NCBI GenBank assembly: GCA_023248535.1
Contig: JAHFEJ010000021.1
Location: forward strand, 9,033 to 41,034
Length of the DNA stretch: 32,002 nt
Direction: 5' to 3'
DNA from: Nitrospinales bacterium
GTDB taxonomy: Bacteria; Nitrospinota_A; UBA7883; JACRGQ01
A program made the translations under genes and the position numbers. Shown here piece after piece: positions 8,103-14,370 of this stretch; position 1 is the first letter of the stretch, and every line of letters starts with the position of its first letter. The notes below the pieces were generated by a model. It saw only the letters and a list, made by a program, of their open reading frames with translations, did no database searches and was not told the origin of the DNA.

Positions 8103-8614
8103 TTTGCCCCCTCTGCTTTACTAGCCAATTCCGTGCCATCTGCAGTCTGGGATTCTTTAACGAATGTCGATTCATCGATCGTGTCCGCATTGAAATCTAT
8201 TTGCCACTCATTGGCCTTTTGGTCAAGGATGAGATTCACCTGGCTTGAAGTTTTGAAATTGGCGTCGAATATTGAAGGAGTGTTCACTTCAAGCTTAACC
8301 ACCGCGATCCAGTCGCCACTCTTATTCGGCTTTGCCGGAAGAACCGCTTGAAGCACTTTAATCTTTGACTGGGCCGTCCCGTAATTTTCCGTCCATTTTC
8401 TAAATGAGTCAATATCCATCACGCCATATTTTGTGGAAACCATTTTAAACGCTTCCTGATTGGAAAGGCGTCCGCCATCCGCAAGAAGCTTGAAAAACCG
8501 TGAGGCGACTTCTTCGGGCTTGGCCTCAGGAAATTTGGCCTGCGGTTTGGTGCATCCGATAAAGACGATGGTGGCCAGAAGCGGCCAAATGAAGGTTCTC
8601 AAGACATATTTCAT
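8099..8614 (-). CDS. lipoprotein, NTF2-like, unknown
   Basis: A 171-residue protein starting with a lipoprotein signal (MKYVLRTFIWPLLATIVFIGC; lipobox VFIGC), so it should be anchored to a membrane in the periplasm. The mature part alternates helix (EVASRFFKLLADGG) and strands ending NEWQIDFN, which recalls NTF2-like lipoproteins of the DUF4878 kind. No catalytic residues are apparent. It opens the seven-gene operon running to 1025, and its stop overlaps the cytochrome b6 start by four bases. The ribosome site is poor (GGGGGG about 12 bases off). A palindrome resembling an FNR box lies 22-35 bases upstream. Confidence 0.65.
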   Translation of the reverse strand: MKYVLRTFIWPLLATIVFIGCTKPQAKFPEAKPEEVASRFFKLLADGGRLSNQEAFKMVSTKYGVMDIDSFRKWTENYGTAQSKIKVLQAVLPAKPNKSGDWIAVVKLEVNTPSIFDANFKTSSQVNLILDQKANEWQIDFNADTIDESTFVKESQTADGTELASKAEGAK

Positions 8615-8635
8615 ATTCTAAAACGCCCCCCGAAA

Positions 8636-8649
8636 TTGAACAATATCAA
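8636..8649. promoter_or_regulatory. FNR/DNR-like operator candidate
   Basis: TTGAA-CAAT-ATCAA matches the FNR-family consensus TTGAT-N4-ATCAA at nine of ten defined positions. It lies between the nosZ terminator and the lipoprotein start, a fitting place for control by oxygen or nitric oxide. Its closeness to the ATG (centre 28 bases upstream) does not suit classical activation at -41.5. Confidence 0.4.
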
Positions 8650-8685
8650 AACATGCTACATCGTAAAACCGATAATTCGCAACAA

Positions 8686-8719
8686 AAATATGAGGGGCCG
8701 GTTTTACAACCGGCCCCTC
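8686..8719 (-). terminator. strong terminator directly after nosZ
   Basis: GAGGGGCCGGTT (8692-8703) pairs perfectly with AACCGGCCCCTC (8708-8719) around a TTAC loop, a 12-bp GC-rich stem. On the minus strand it is followed by ATATTTTTG. It separates nosZ and its small upstream gene from the seven genes that follow, either fully or as a partial stop that lowers their expression. Confidence 0.8.
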
Positions 8720-8760
8720 TTTGTACCGCCAATTAGGCAGAACGAAGTCGACTCACCCAG

Positions 8761-10563
8761 TTAGATAGTGGGTTCGCTTCCCTCATTCAGCTTGTTCATC
8801 AGCTTGTTGGTGCCGACGATCCACTGGTGCTCATTCGGAGCAAGCATGGTCTCCTGCTTGGAAATCTCGTCGTAATCGCCAACGCCCATGGAGGCTTTGC
8901 CGCCTGGGGGATCAACGAAGAACGTTCCGCGCATTTCAAGGTGCAAGGGGCCGCAGAACTGCTGGCAGTAGTATTCAAATTCGCCAGCCTTATCAGCCAC
9001 GAATTCGTTTACAGCCGACATGCCGCGAACCGCGAATACCATGGTGCGGGGACCGTAGTAACCAGCGGCGGTGAAGCCCATGGTAACGTCCGGGTTCTTG
9101 GTAAGACCGGAAGCCTTGTCTATATTGGTATAGATCAAGCGGACTTTCGCGCCTTTGGGCACGTGGATGAAGCGGGGCACATAGCCGTAGGAGAAGCCTT
9201 TGACGCGCACTACGTACACATCGCCTTCCTTCGTCACGCCGGGCTTGCCGTCGTCACGGGGAATCCAGGTCCGGCTGCTATCCGCCGTGTGATTCGGCTC
9301 AAGCTGCGGATGCTGATTCGCGGGGAGACCGGGGCGGCCTTTTTCGCCAAAGTTGACGTGGTAGTCGCCAAGGTCATAGCCCTTCTCGAACAGGTCTTCA
9401 CCTTTACCGGTATTCCATCTCTGGATGTACGTGGCGAATATCTGGCGGCCCTCGTGCGGTTCGCCGTCAACCGGCGCCAGCTTGACGGACTTGCCGTAAG
9501 TCGCGCTGGTCTCGTCGATATCCTGTTCCTCGAAGTTAACGGCAAAGATGATGCCGGTCGGGGTAAACAGGCCGGTGGAGAACTTGTTCTGGGACATGTA
9601 GTACGCATCGTCCGGAGCGATCGAGTTGTGACCGCAGCGGTAGTGGATCGGGAACTCGTCAACCAACTGCATGCGCATCACGTCGGTCTTCGAAGTGGAG
9701 TCCGACACGAAGCAGGAGTTGTAGACGTATTTCCCGAGGCTGTCAAACTGGTTGTGCAGGGGGCCGGCGCCAACCGGTATAACCTTGCGCACGCGCAGTT
9801 GATCCACGTCGATGATCGAAATGGTGGCGGAAAGCTTGTCGCAGACGCTTACCATCCGGTTCGTCGGGCTGACGTTGGTACCGTGCGGATTTTTTCCGAC
9901 CGGGATTTCCTTGATCAGCTTGAACGGGTCTTGGCTGAACACCATGACCGCCGAGTGATAGTAGTTGCCCGAGAAGACGTACTTTCCGTCTTTGCTGGTA
10001 TCCGGATAGTCCGGTGCGCTGGGGGCCGGCGGTATGTCAAGAACCGTCGTCGCGCCGTCGGAAAGCCGCAGTTTCAGCATTTTACCGGTGAGTTCGCCGG
10101 TGGCAAACAGATATTTGCCGTTGGGGGAAATAGCCGCGCTGTGGTGAATACCGAACGGTTTCGGCAAAGCGAAGAGGCGCTCCACCCAGCCGGTCTGCAG
10201 GTTCACTTCAGCGATCGTGTCCGCGCCCTTGTCGGAAACATACAGGTACTTGCCATCGGGCGTACCGTTGTTGTTACCCGCGTTGGAGCCGGAGAACGGG
10301 AAGTTGTGAAGGTCGGTGCCGCACTTGATGTGGCGGTACGTCTTCATGGAAGGAATACCGATAACGCCGATGGAGCCGTCAGTACCGCCCGCATCGTACA
10401 AGATTGCATAGTCGCGCAACGGATAGTCGCTATCCTGCGGGGCTATGACTTGCCAGTCACGGGCATCTTTATCCGTAAGAATCGTCTTTTTCGCTTCCGC
10501 GGGCAGGTTAAGAGCAACCAGCGCGACGGAAAGAGTCAATAAGGAAAATAGCTTTTTTTTCAA
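8761..10563 (-). CDS. nosZ: nitrous-oxide-reductase-like multicopper enzyme, divergent
   Basis: A 600-residue protein with a Sec signal (cleavage after PAEA) and no twin-arginine motif, as in clade II NosZ. It has an N-terminal propeller and a C-terminal cupredoxin with the CuA motif CQQFCGPLHLEM (C533, C537, H541, M544). Aligned by eye to Paracoccus NosZ, the CuZ ligands are H86, H140, H227 (PHG), H270 (GPLH), H312 (CGH) and H370 (EPH). The second His of the usual DxHH pair is Asn87 (DLHN). The CuA His of LTHGF is Met495 (VTMGF). It should reduce N2O to N2 in the periplasm, but the altered ligands make this uncertain. The start codon is TTG, behind GGAGGGGGTGGT. It is 18 bases from the small secreted protein gene, and a strong terminator follows. 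Confidence 0.8.
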   Translation of the reverse strand: MKKKLFSLLTLSVALVALNLPAEAKKTILTDKDARDWQVIAPQDSDYPLRDYAILYDAGGTDGSIGVIGIPSMKTYRHIKCGTDLHNFPFSGSNAGNNNGTPDGKYLYVSDKGADTIAEVNLQTGWVERLFALPKPFGIHHSAAISPNGKYLFATGELTGKMLKLRLSDGATTVLDIPPAPSAPDYPDTSKDGKYVFSGNYYHSAVMVFSQDPFKLIKEIPVGKNPHGTNVSPTNRMVSVCDKLSATISIIDVDQLRVRKVIPVGAGPLHNQFDSLGKYVYNSCFVSDSTSKTDVMRMQLVDEFPIHYRCGHNSIAPDDAYYMSQNKFSTGLFTPTGIIFAVNFEEQDIDETSATYGKSVKLAPVDGEPHEGRQIFATYIQRWNTGKGEDLFEKGYDLGDYHVNFGEKGRPGLPANQHPQLEPNHTADSSRTWIPRDDGKPGVTKEGDVYVVRVKGFSYGYVPRFIHVPKGAKVRLIYTNIDKASGLTKNPDVTMGFTAAGYYGPRTMVFAVRGMSAVNEFVADKAGEFEYYCQQFCGPLHLEMRGTFFVDPPGGKASMGVGDYDEISKQETMLAPNEHQWIVGTNKLMNKLNEGSEPTI

Positions 10564-10581
10564 GAGTTACCACCCCCTCCG

Positions 10582-10998
10582 TTATTTTTCGTGCTTGTAA
10601 TAAACGCCAGCTTTGGCGTCGGATTCAAGCCGTTTAATCAAGTAGCTGTTAGGATCAAGAATTACGACCCTTCTGGCCACATAGTTGCTGCCATCCAGAT
10701 TCCATCCGTAGACCGCAACCAAGTCGTTAGCCTTCAATTCGGTAAACTTCTTGAAGACGCCCCTGTCGCCAGTCATCACGTAGGCATCGGGATGCAACTT
10801 CATCGTGTACGTCTTGCTAGCCTTCTCAAATTTGGTAGCAATCGTAAGCTCACGATTTCCCAGTTTGGTTATCGTGCCAACCTGCAGGCAGTCCTTATTG
10901 GTGGAACCGTTGCCCAATTCGGCAACCGCGGACTGAGCCAAAAAGACCGTCGAGACCAGAGCAAGCACGAAAGCAAAACCCATTGACTTTATTTTCAT
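10582..10998 (-). CDS. small secreted DUF5666-like protein
   Basis: A 138-residue protein with a signal peptide (MKIKSMGFAFVLALVSTVFLAQSAVA). The mature part has the pattern of DUF5666: VGTITKLGNRELTI at the start, then a TELKANDLVAVYGW turn and a closing NYVARRVVIL strand, which suggests a small beta-barrel. One Cys is present (KDCLQVG). It is the first gene of the transcript that includes nosZ, with GGGGGGTGAT before the ATG. Function is unknown. Its position invites a role in NosZ maturation, metal delivery or folding, but nothing in the sequence proves this. Confidence 0.65.
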   Translation of the reverse strand: MKIKSMGFAFVLALVSTVFLAQSAVAELGNGSTNKDCLQVGTITKLGNRELTIATKFEKASKTYTMKLHPDAYVMTGDRGVFKKFTELKANDLVAVYGWNLDGSNYVARRVVILDPNSYLIKRLESDAKAGVYYKHEK

Positions 10999-11274
10999 CT
11001 GCTATCACCCCCCCTAATTCAAAAAATGTTTATTTAGGTACCTAAAAACCCACACCATTTTTCCATGCGGCACCCCCGAAAGAGCGCCACACGATATTTA
11101 CGGAATATACCACAAGTACCAGTCCCCAAATCAAGAAAATAATTGAGTAACTCAACTCGTCACAATATAGGGTTTTTCGAAAACCAAATCAACCTCAAAT
11201 TTAAGGCTCTTTTTACCCTAACGGGTCATATGGAGACCCTGAACCGGTGACGGACGGGACAGATGTTCCCGCTG
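10999..11274. other. control region upstream of the nosZ transcript, with three inverted repeats
   Basis: No gene is seen here. The region holds a perfect 14-bp palindrome TTTAGGTACCTAAA (11033-11046), a perfect 13-base inverted repeat TTGAGTAACTCAA (11143-11155), and GGTTTT-TCG-AAAACC (11171-11185). On the minus strand a TATATT (11109-11104) could be a -10 element, but no good -35 is at the right distance. The repeats are probably operators for the nosZ promoter. Confidence 0.5.
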
Positions 11275-12030
11275 TTATTGCTTGGCTCCCATTTGGCCCA
11301 TCATGGTTGCAATCGCTTTTCGGGACATGAGCCGGGACAAAAATGCGAAAATATTGTTTACCGCGCCTGAAATAACCGTCGGCTTTTTGCGCGATTTGAG
11401 CGATTGCAATGCAACTTCCACCAATTGCTCTGGCGTTTGCGTCATCAGCTTGGGGGTATCGGCTTTTCCCCCGCCGGAGTTTTCATTGAAGTTCGTCGAG
11501 GTGATTCCCGGACAAAGCCCCATCACATACACCCCGCGCGGCTTCTGTTCAAACCACAACGATTCTGAAAACGAGGTTACGAACGCCTTGGTGGCCGAAT
11601 AAACCCCGATGACCGGCATCGGCATAAAAGCCAGGGCCGACGAAACATTTATCAGGGCATCCCCCGCCTTGGCCGTTTTCAAATAGGCGTATGAGAGTTT
11701 CACCACCGTTTCGCAGTTAAGCGTCAACACGTCAACATGCCTCTTGAGGGAAATGCCGGTGAATGCGCCCATGGCGGCTATCCCCGCGTTGTTTATCAAC
11801 AGGTCAAAATGCCCCGCTGAAATCGCCTGCACAATAGCATCCTGGCCCGCTCCGGTTGTGAGATCGGCGGTAATATGGGAATGGCCGGCGCCCATTTCGG
11901 CCAACAACTGTTTTAACCTGCCTTCATTACGCGCAACGGCCGTAACCTCGTACCCTTCGGCGGCCAACCGCTTCGCGAAAACATACCCGATACCTTCACT
12001 GGCGCCTGTAACCAAAGCTTTTTTTTTCAC
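11275..12030 (-). CDS. short-chain dehydrogenase/reductase
   Basis: A classical SDR of about 251 residues. It has the NAD(P)-binding TGASEGIG near the N-terminus, then ADLT, NNAGIAAMG, the catalytic Ser in NVSSALAFM, and YSATK with the catalytic Tyr and Lys. The C-terminus (SRLMSRKAIATMMGQMGAKQ) is like that of reductases acting on lipid or fatty-acyl substrates, but the substrate cannot be read. The GTG at 12030 is chosen because GGAGAGGA lies five bases before it. Longer starts upstream would place that site inside the coding region. It is a single-gene unit, 277 bases before the nosZ leader, with no convincing terminator after it. Confidence 0.85.
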   Translation of the reverse strand: MKKKALVTGASEGIGYVFAKRLAAEGYEVTAVARNEGRLKQLLAEMGAGHSHITADLTTGAGQDAIVQAISAGHFDLLINNAGIAAMGAFTGISLKRHVDVLTLNCETVVKLSYAYLKTAKAGDALINVSSALAFMPMPVIGVYSATKAFVTSFSESLWFEQKPRGVYVMGLCPGITSTNFNENSGGGKADTPKLMTQTPEQLVEVALQSLKSRKKPTVISGAVNNIFAFLSRLMSRKAIATMMGQMGAKQ

Positions 12031-12114
12031 GATTGTCCTCTCCATTGGGTTGTACATGCGGCTCCGATTATCGCACACACTGCCTGAAACCGTCCGGCGG
12101 AGGTTCGGCCGGTG

Positions 12115-12152
12115 GAAAAAAATGCGCGGGCCGTGTGGGGCGGCCCGCGCAT
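12115..12152 (-). terminator. strong terminator after the PstS-like gene
   Basis: ATGCGCGGGCCG (12122-12133) pairs with CGGCCCGCGCAT (12141-12152), a 12-bp stem with a seven-base loop. On the minus strand the stem runs into seven T (plus-strand A run 12116-12122). It sits 26 bases past the stop of the gene ending at 12178. Confidence 0.85.
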
Positions 12153-12177
12153 GGCGGATAAAACCGGGCCAGCCCGG

Positions 12178-12990
12178 TTACCGTATCTGCTTCAGGGGGA
12201 TATGTTTTATCGATGCCAGTATCTTCTGCCCCTCGTCGCCAAGGGCAAAGTCGACGTACTCTTTCACCGCGCCGGTGGGCGCCCCTTTGGTCACCATATT
12301 GTAATCCTCGTAAAAAGAGTACTTGACGGGAAAAGACTTCGCGTCGGGGAGGTTCCCGTCGATGGTCAACACTTTCACATTCTGGCTCTCATGGCCGAAC
12401 AGCTGCATCCCGATAGCCGCCTCATCCTGCTCTACCAGCGTATTTGTTCCGGCTACGGGATTGCCCGGTTTTTCCGGTTTCAGCCGGTTGATGTCATGCC
12501 CGTAATGTTCCGCCTGATAGGCCATTGTCTCCACGACGCAGGGCTGAAGATAAACGTTTTTTATCTCCATGTCCTTCCCTCCCACCTCTTTCCAGTTCCT
12601 GATCTTGCCGGAAAGGATCGCTTTCAGGCCGGCCTGGGAGAGATTATTCACGGGATTGGCCTTGTTGACGACCATGACAATCGGGGCCTTGCCCACGATG
12701 GTATCGTTCAGGCTCTTATCCAGCCCGTTCTTGTCGAAATTGAACGTGGAAAGCCCTATGTCGGCCTTGCCGTCCAGCACTTCGGTCACGCCGCTTCTGC
12801 ATTTACCCTGTACCAACACCACTTCCACGCCCGTTTTCTTCGTGAAGGCATCGGCAAGCGCCTTGGCCTGCGGGATGGTGCAGGGATCGCCCGCAAGCGT
12901 TATTTTCCGTGCTTGCGTATCCGCATGCGCCAGCGGCGGGATCAACGCCAGTCCGGCCCCAGCTATTGCCATTATCAGCCTCTTTTGCAT
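12178..12990 (-). CDS. PstS-like periplasmic binding protein with cysteines at the ligand site
   Basis: A 270-residue exported protein (signal ends PLAHA). It follows the PstS/PBP-like fold: ITLAGDPCTIPQAKALADAF, then DGKADIGLST, KAPIVMVVNKANPV, GLKAILSGKIRNWKEVGG. The glycine-serine phosphate loop of PstS is replaced by GKCRSG, and Cys37, Cys64 and Cys151 fall at or near the expected pocket, so phosphate may not be the ligand. ATG 12990 has a perfect GAGGAG site, so a longer frame from 13005 is not used. No pstCAB genes accompany it. It follows the transglutaminase gene by 60 bases, likely in one transcript, and a strong terminator ends it. Confidence 0.75.
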   Translation of the reverse strand: MQKRLIMAIAGAGLALIPPLAHADTQARKITLAGDPCTIPQAKALADAFTKKTGVEVVLVQGKCRSGVTEVLDGKADIGLSTFNFDKNGLDKSLNDTIVGKAPIVMVVNKANPVNNLSQAGLKAILSGKIRNWKEVGGKDMEIKNVYLQPCVVETMAYQAEHYGHDINRLKPEKPGNPVAGTNTLVEQDEAAIGMQLFGHESQNVKVLTIDGNLPDAKSFPVKYSFYEDYNMVTKGAPTGAVKEYVDFALGDEGQKILASIKHIPLKQIR

Positions 12991-13050
12991 AACTATTCTC
13001 CTCACGTAGTTTCGCGGTGATTACCGCAACCTGTTTTATAACTAACCGTG

Positions 13051-14121
13051 TTACGATTTCTTAAAGGTGATCTTGTATTTCAGTTCCTTCTGGGCCGCCA
13101 GCCATGCAACCGGTTTCCCGTCGATCTCGGCGTACGGATACATGAAGTAGTTCAACGGGCCGCCTTTCTGCGGCGGATTCAGGTAATAGCCCCTGCCCCC
13201 CATCGCCACCGCAATCCGGTACGGATCGACCGCGTTGAAATAATATTCGCGGTATTTCCCCGCCTCGGCCGGATCGTTTTCCAGCTTGTTCACCAAAATC
13301 GCCTTCCGCACATCGGCCGGATCGGCAGGCACCCAACCCGCGCCCGGCACATAATATTCGGCCCAACAGTGATGCCCGCCGGTCATATCCGAAATCCCGT
13401 CATCCTTGCCGAGGCGGATGCCAAAAACTTCGCGGGCGGGAATCCCCGCCGAGCGGGCGATGGCAACAAAAACGGAGCTTATATCGGTGCATTTCCCCCC
13501 CTTTTTATCGAGCGTCTGTTCAACATCCCCCACGCCGCACCCCTGCACCGCGGGATCCCGGAATGTGTTGTCCACAACCCAATCGTAAACGGACCGCGCC
13601 TTTTCGGATACCTTCACTTTTCCGGCCGCCGCCTCATCCCCGATCTTCTTCACCCGTCCGCCGGTGGGAACCATCGCTTCCGCCTTGATGAACTGCTTCA
13701 CGTTGGAGGGAATAGGCAAACCGCGGTCGACAAAATCCCGGTTCTCGCGTTTATGAGTCGTTACCTTGAACGTGAGTGTAAGCTGCCTTTGCTCCGCGGG
13801 AGCCGTCGACCAGTCGGCGAACACCATGGAATTCCCGGTGGTCTTTTCCTTGTATATCCCCTGATGCGCAAAGTTGCCTTCGATCTTCACGTCCTCTATC
13901 GTCTGAAACTTGTCCGAGACCGGAAGGGGAACCCAAAGCTTGGTATCCGTATTATCCGCGGGGGCATCAACGGTCACGGCAATGCTCATCTCCCCGGCCA
14001 CGGTCTCCGGCTCCGCCAGCGCCACTCCAGGATACTGAAGAAGAAATGAAGCCGCCGAAAAGGCCATCACCATCTGACGCGTCACCAATTTCCATCCCGC
14101 TGTACCAAATTTGAAATCCAT
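13051..14121 (-). CDS. exported transglutaminase-like protein
   Basis: A 356-residue protein with a signal segment ending at about residue 36 (GVALA). After an N-terminal beta domain (residues 45-120, LWVPLPVSD) comes a transglutaminase core with the papain-like triad visible: Cys211 in GGKCTD, His251 in HHCWAEYY and Asp267 in PADPAD. Family members cleave or cross-link amide bonds, often in the cell envelope; the substrate is unknown. ATG 14121 has AGAAGG upstream. It is probably co-transcribed with the PstS-like gene. It diverges from the cNMP-HDOD gene, and a 22-base palindrome lies between them. A terminator-like hairpin sits upstream on its own strand. Confidence 0.85.
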   Translation of the reverse strand: MDFKFGTAGWKLVTRQMVMAFSAASFLLQYPGVALAEPETVAGEMSIAVTVDAPADNTDTKLWVPLPVSDKFQTIEDVKIEGNFAHQGIYKEKTTGNSMVFADWSTAPAEQRQLTLTFKVTTHKRENRDFVDRGLPIPSNVKQFIKAEAMVPTGGRVKKIGDEAAAGKVKVSEKARSVYDWVVDNTFRDPAVQGCGVGDVEQTLDKKGGKCTDISSVFVAIARSAGIPAREVFGIRLGKDDGISDMTGGHHCWAEYYVPGAGWVPADPADVRKAILVNKLENDPAEAGKYREYYFNAVDPYRIAVAMGGRGYYLNPPQKGGPLNYFMYPYAEIDGKPVAWLAAQKELKYKITFKKS

Positions 14122-14159
14122 AATGCAATCCTTCTCCCAAATGGCCGCCCATATTCAAG

Positions 14160-14181
14160 TATTCAATTAAGTAATTGAATA
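14160..14181. promoter_or_regulatory. 22-base palindrome, operator candidate
   Basis: TATTCAATTA-AG-TAATTGAATA has perfect 10-bp arms around two bases. It lies 39 bases before the transglutaminase ATG and about 160 before the leader ORF of the divergent gene, a natural position for a dimeric repressor or activator. It resembles the TTGAGTAACTCAA repeat upstream of nosZ. Confidence 0.55.
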
Positions 14182-14245
14182 TCAACATCTTCTGTAAATA
14201 TATTGTGCAACTAAAATCCCATTATGAAAACAATTTTTTTCTTAT

Positions 14246-14271
14246 TCGCAAAAAGGCGGGAAGATCCCGCC
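14246..14271 (-). terminator. terminator-like hairpin facing the transglutaminase gene
   Basis: GGCGGG (14255-14260) pairs with CCCGCC (14266-14271) across a five-base loop and, on the minus strand, is followed by TTTTTGCG. No minus-strand gene ends nearby, so it would act as an attenuator or as a stop for antisense RNA. Confidence 0.4.
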
Positions 14272-14340
14272 ACCATGGCGGCCTATTGAATCGCCGGTCG
14301 TTTCGGCGTCTAATGGCGGACGGGAGATCGGGAGGTATTG

Positions 14341-14370
14341 ATGGCCAATCACATCATCAGGGGGCGGTAA
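14341..14370 (+). CDS. 9-residue leader peptide candidate
   Basis: ATG 14341 opens the frame MANHIIRGR and stops at TAA 14368-14370, sharing its last A with the ATG of the next gene (TAATG). A near-perfect ribosome site GGGAGGT lies four bases upstream, much better than that of the downstream gene. The last three sense codons are AGG GGG CGG, likely uncommon. The arrangement suggests translational coupling or a stalling leader. Confidence 0.45.
   Translation: MANHIIRGR

Noticed and set aside
8827-10542. 571-residue open frame opposite nosZ
   Set aside because: It is an antisense shadow of a GC-rich gene. It has no recognisable motif, and NosZ on the other strand has clear family motifs along its whole length.
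11223-11239. hairpin GGGTC...GACCC after the SDR gene as a terminator
   Set aside because: The stem is only 5 bp and neither strand has a T run after it.
13013-13036. GCGGT...ACCGC repeat between the transglutaminase and PstS-like genes
   Set aside because: The arms are short, there is no T run, and it lies in a normal intra-operon gap.
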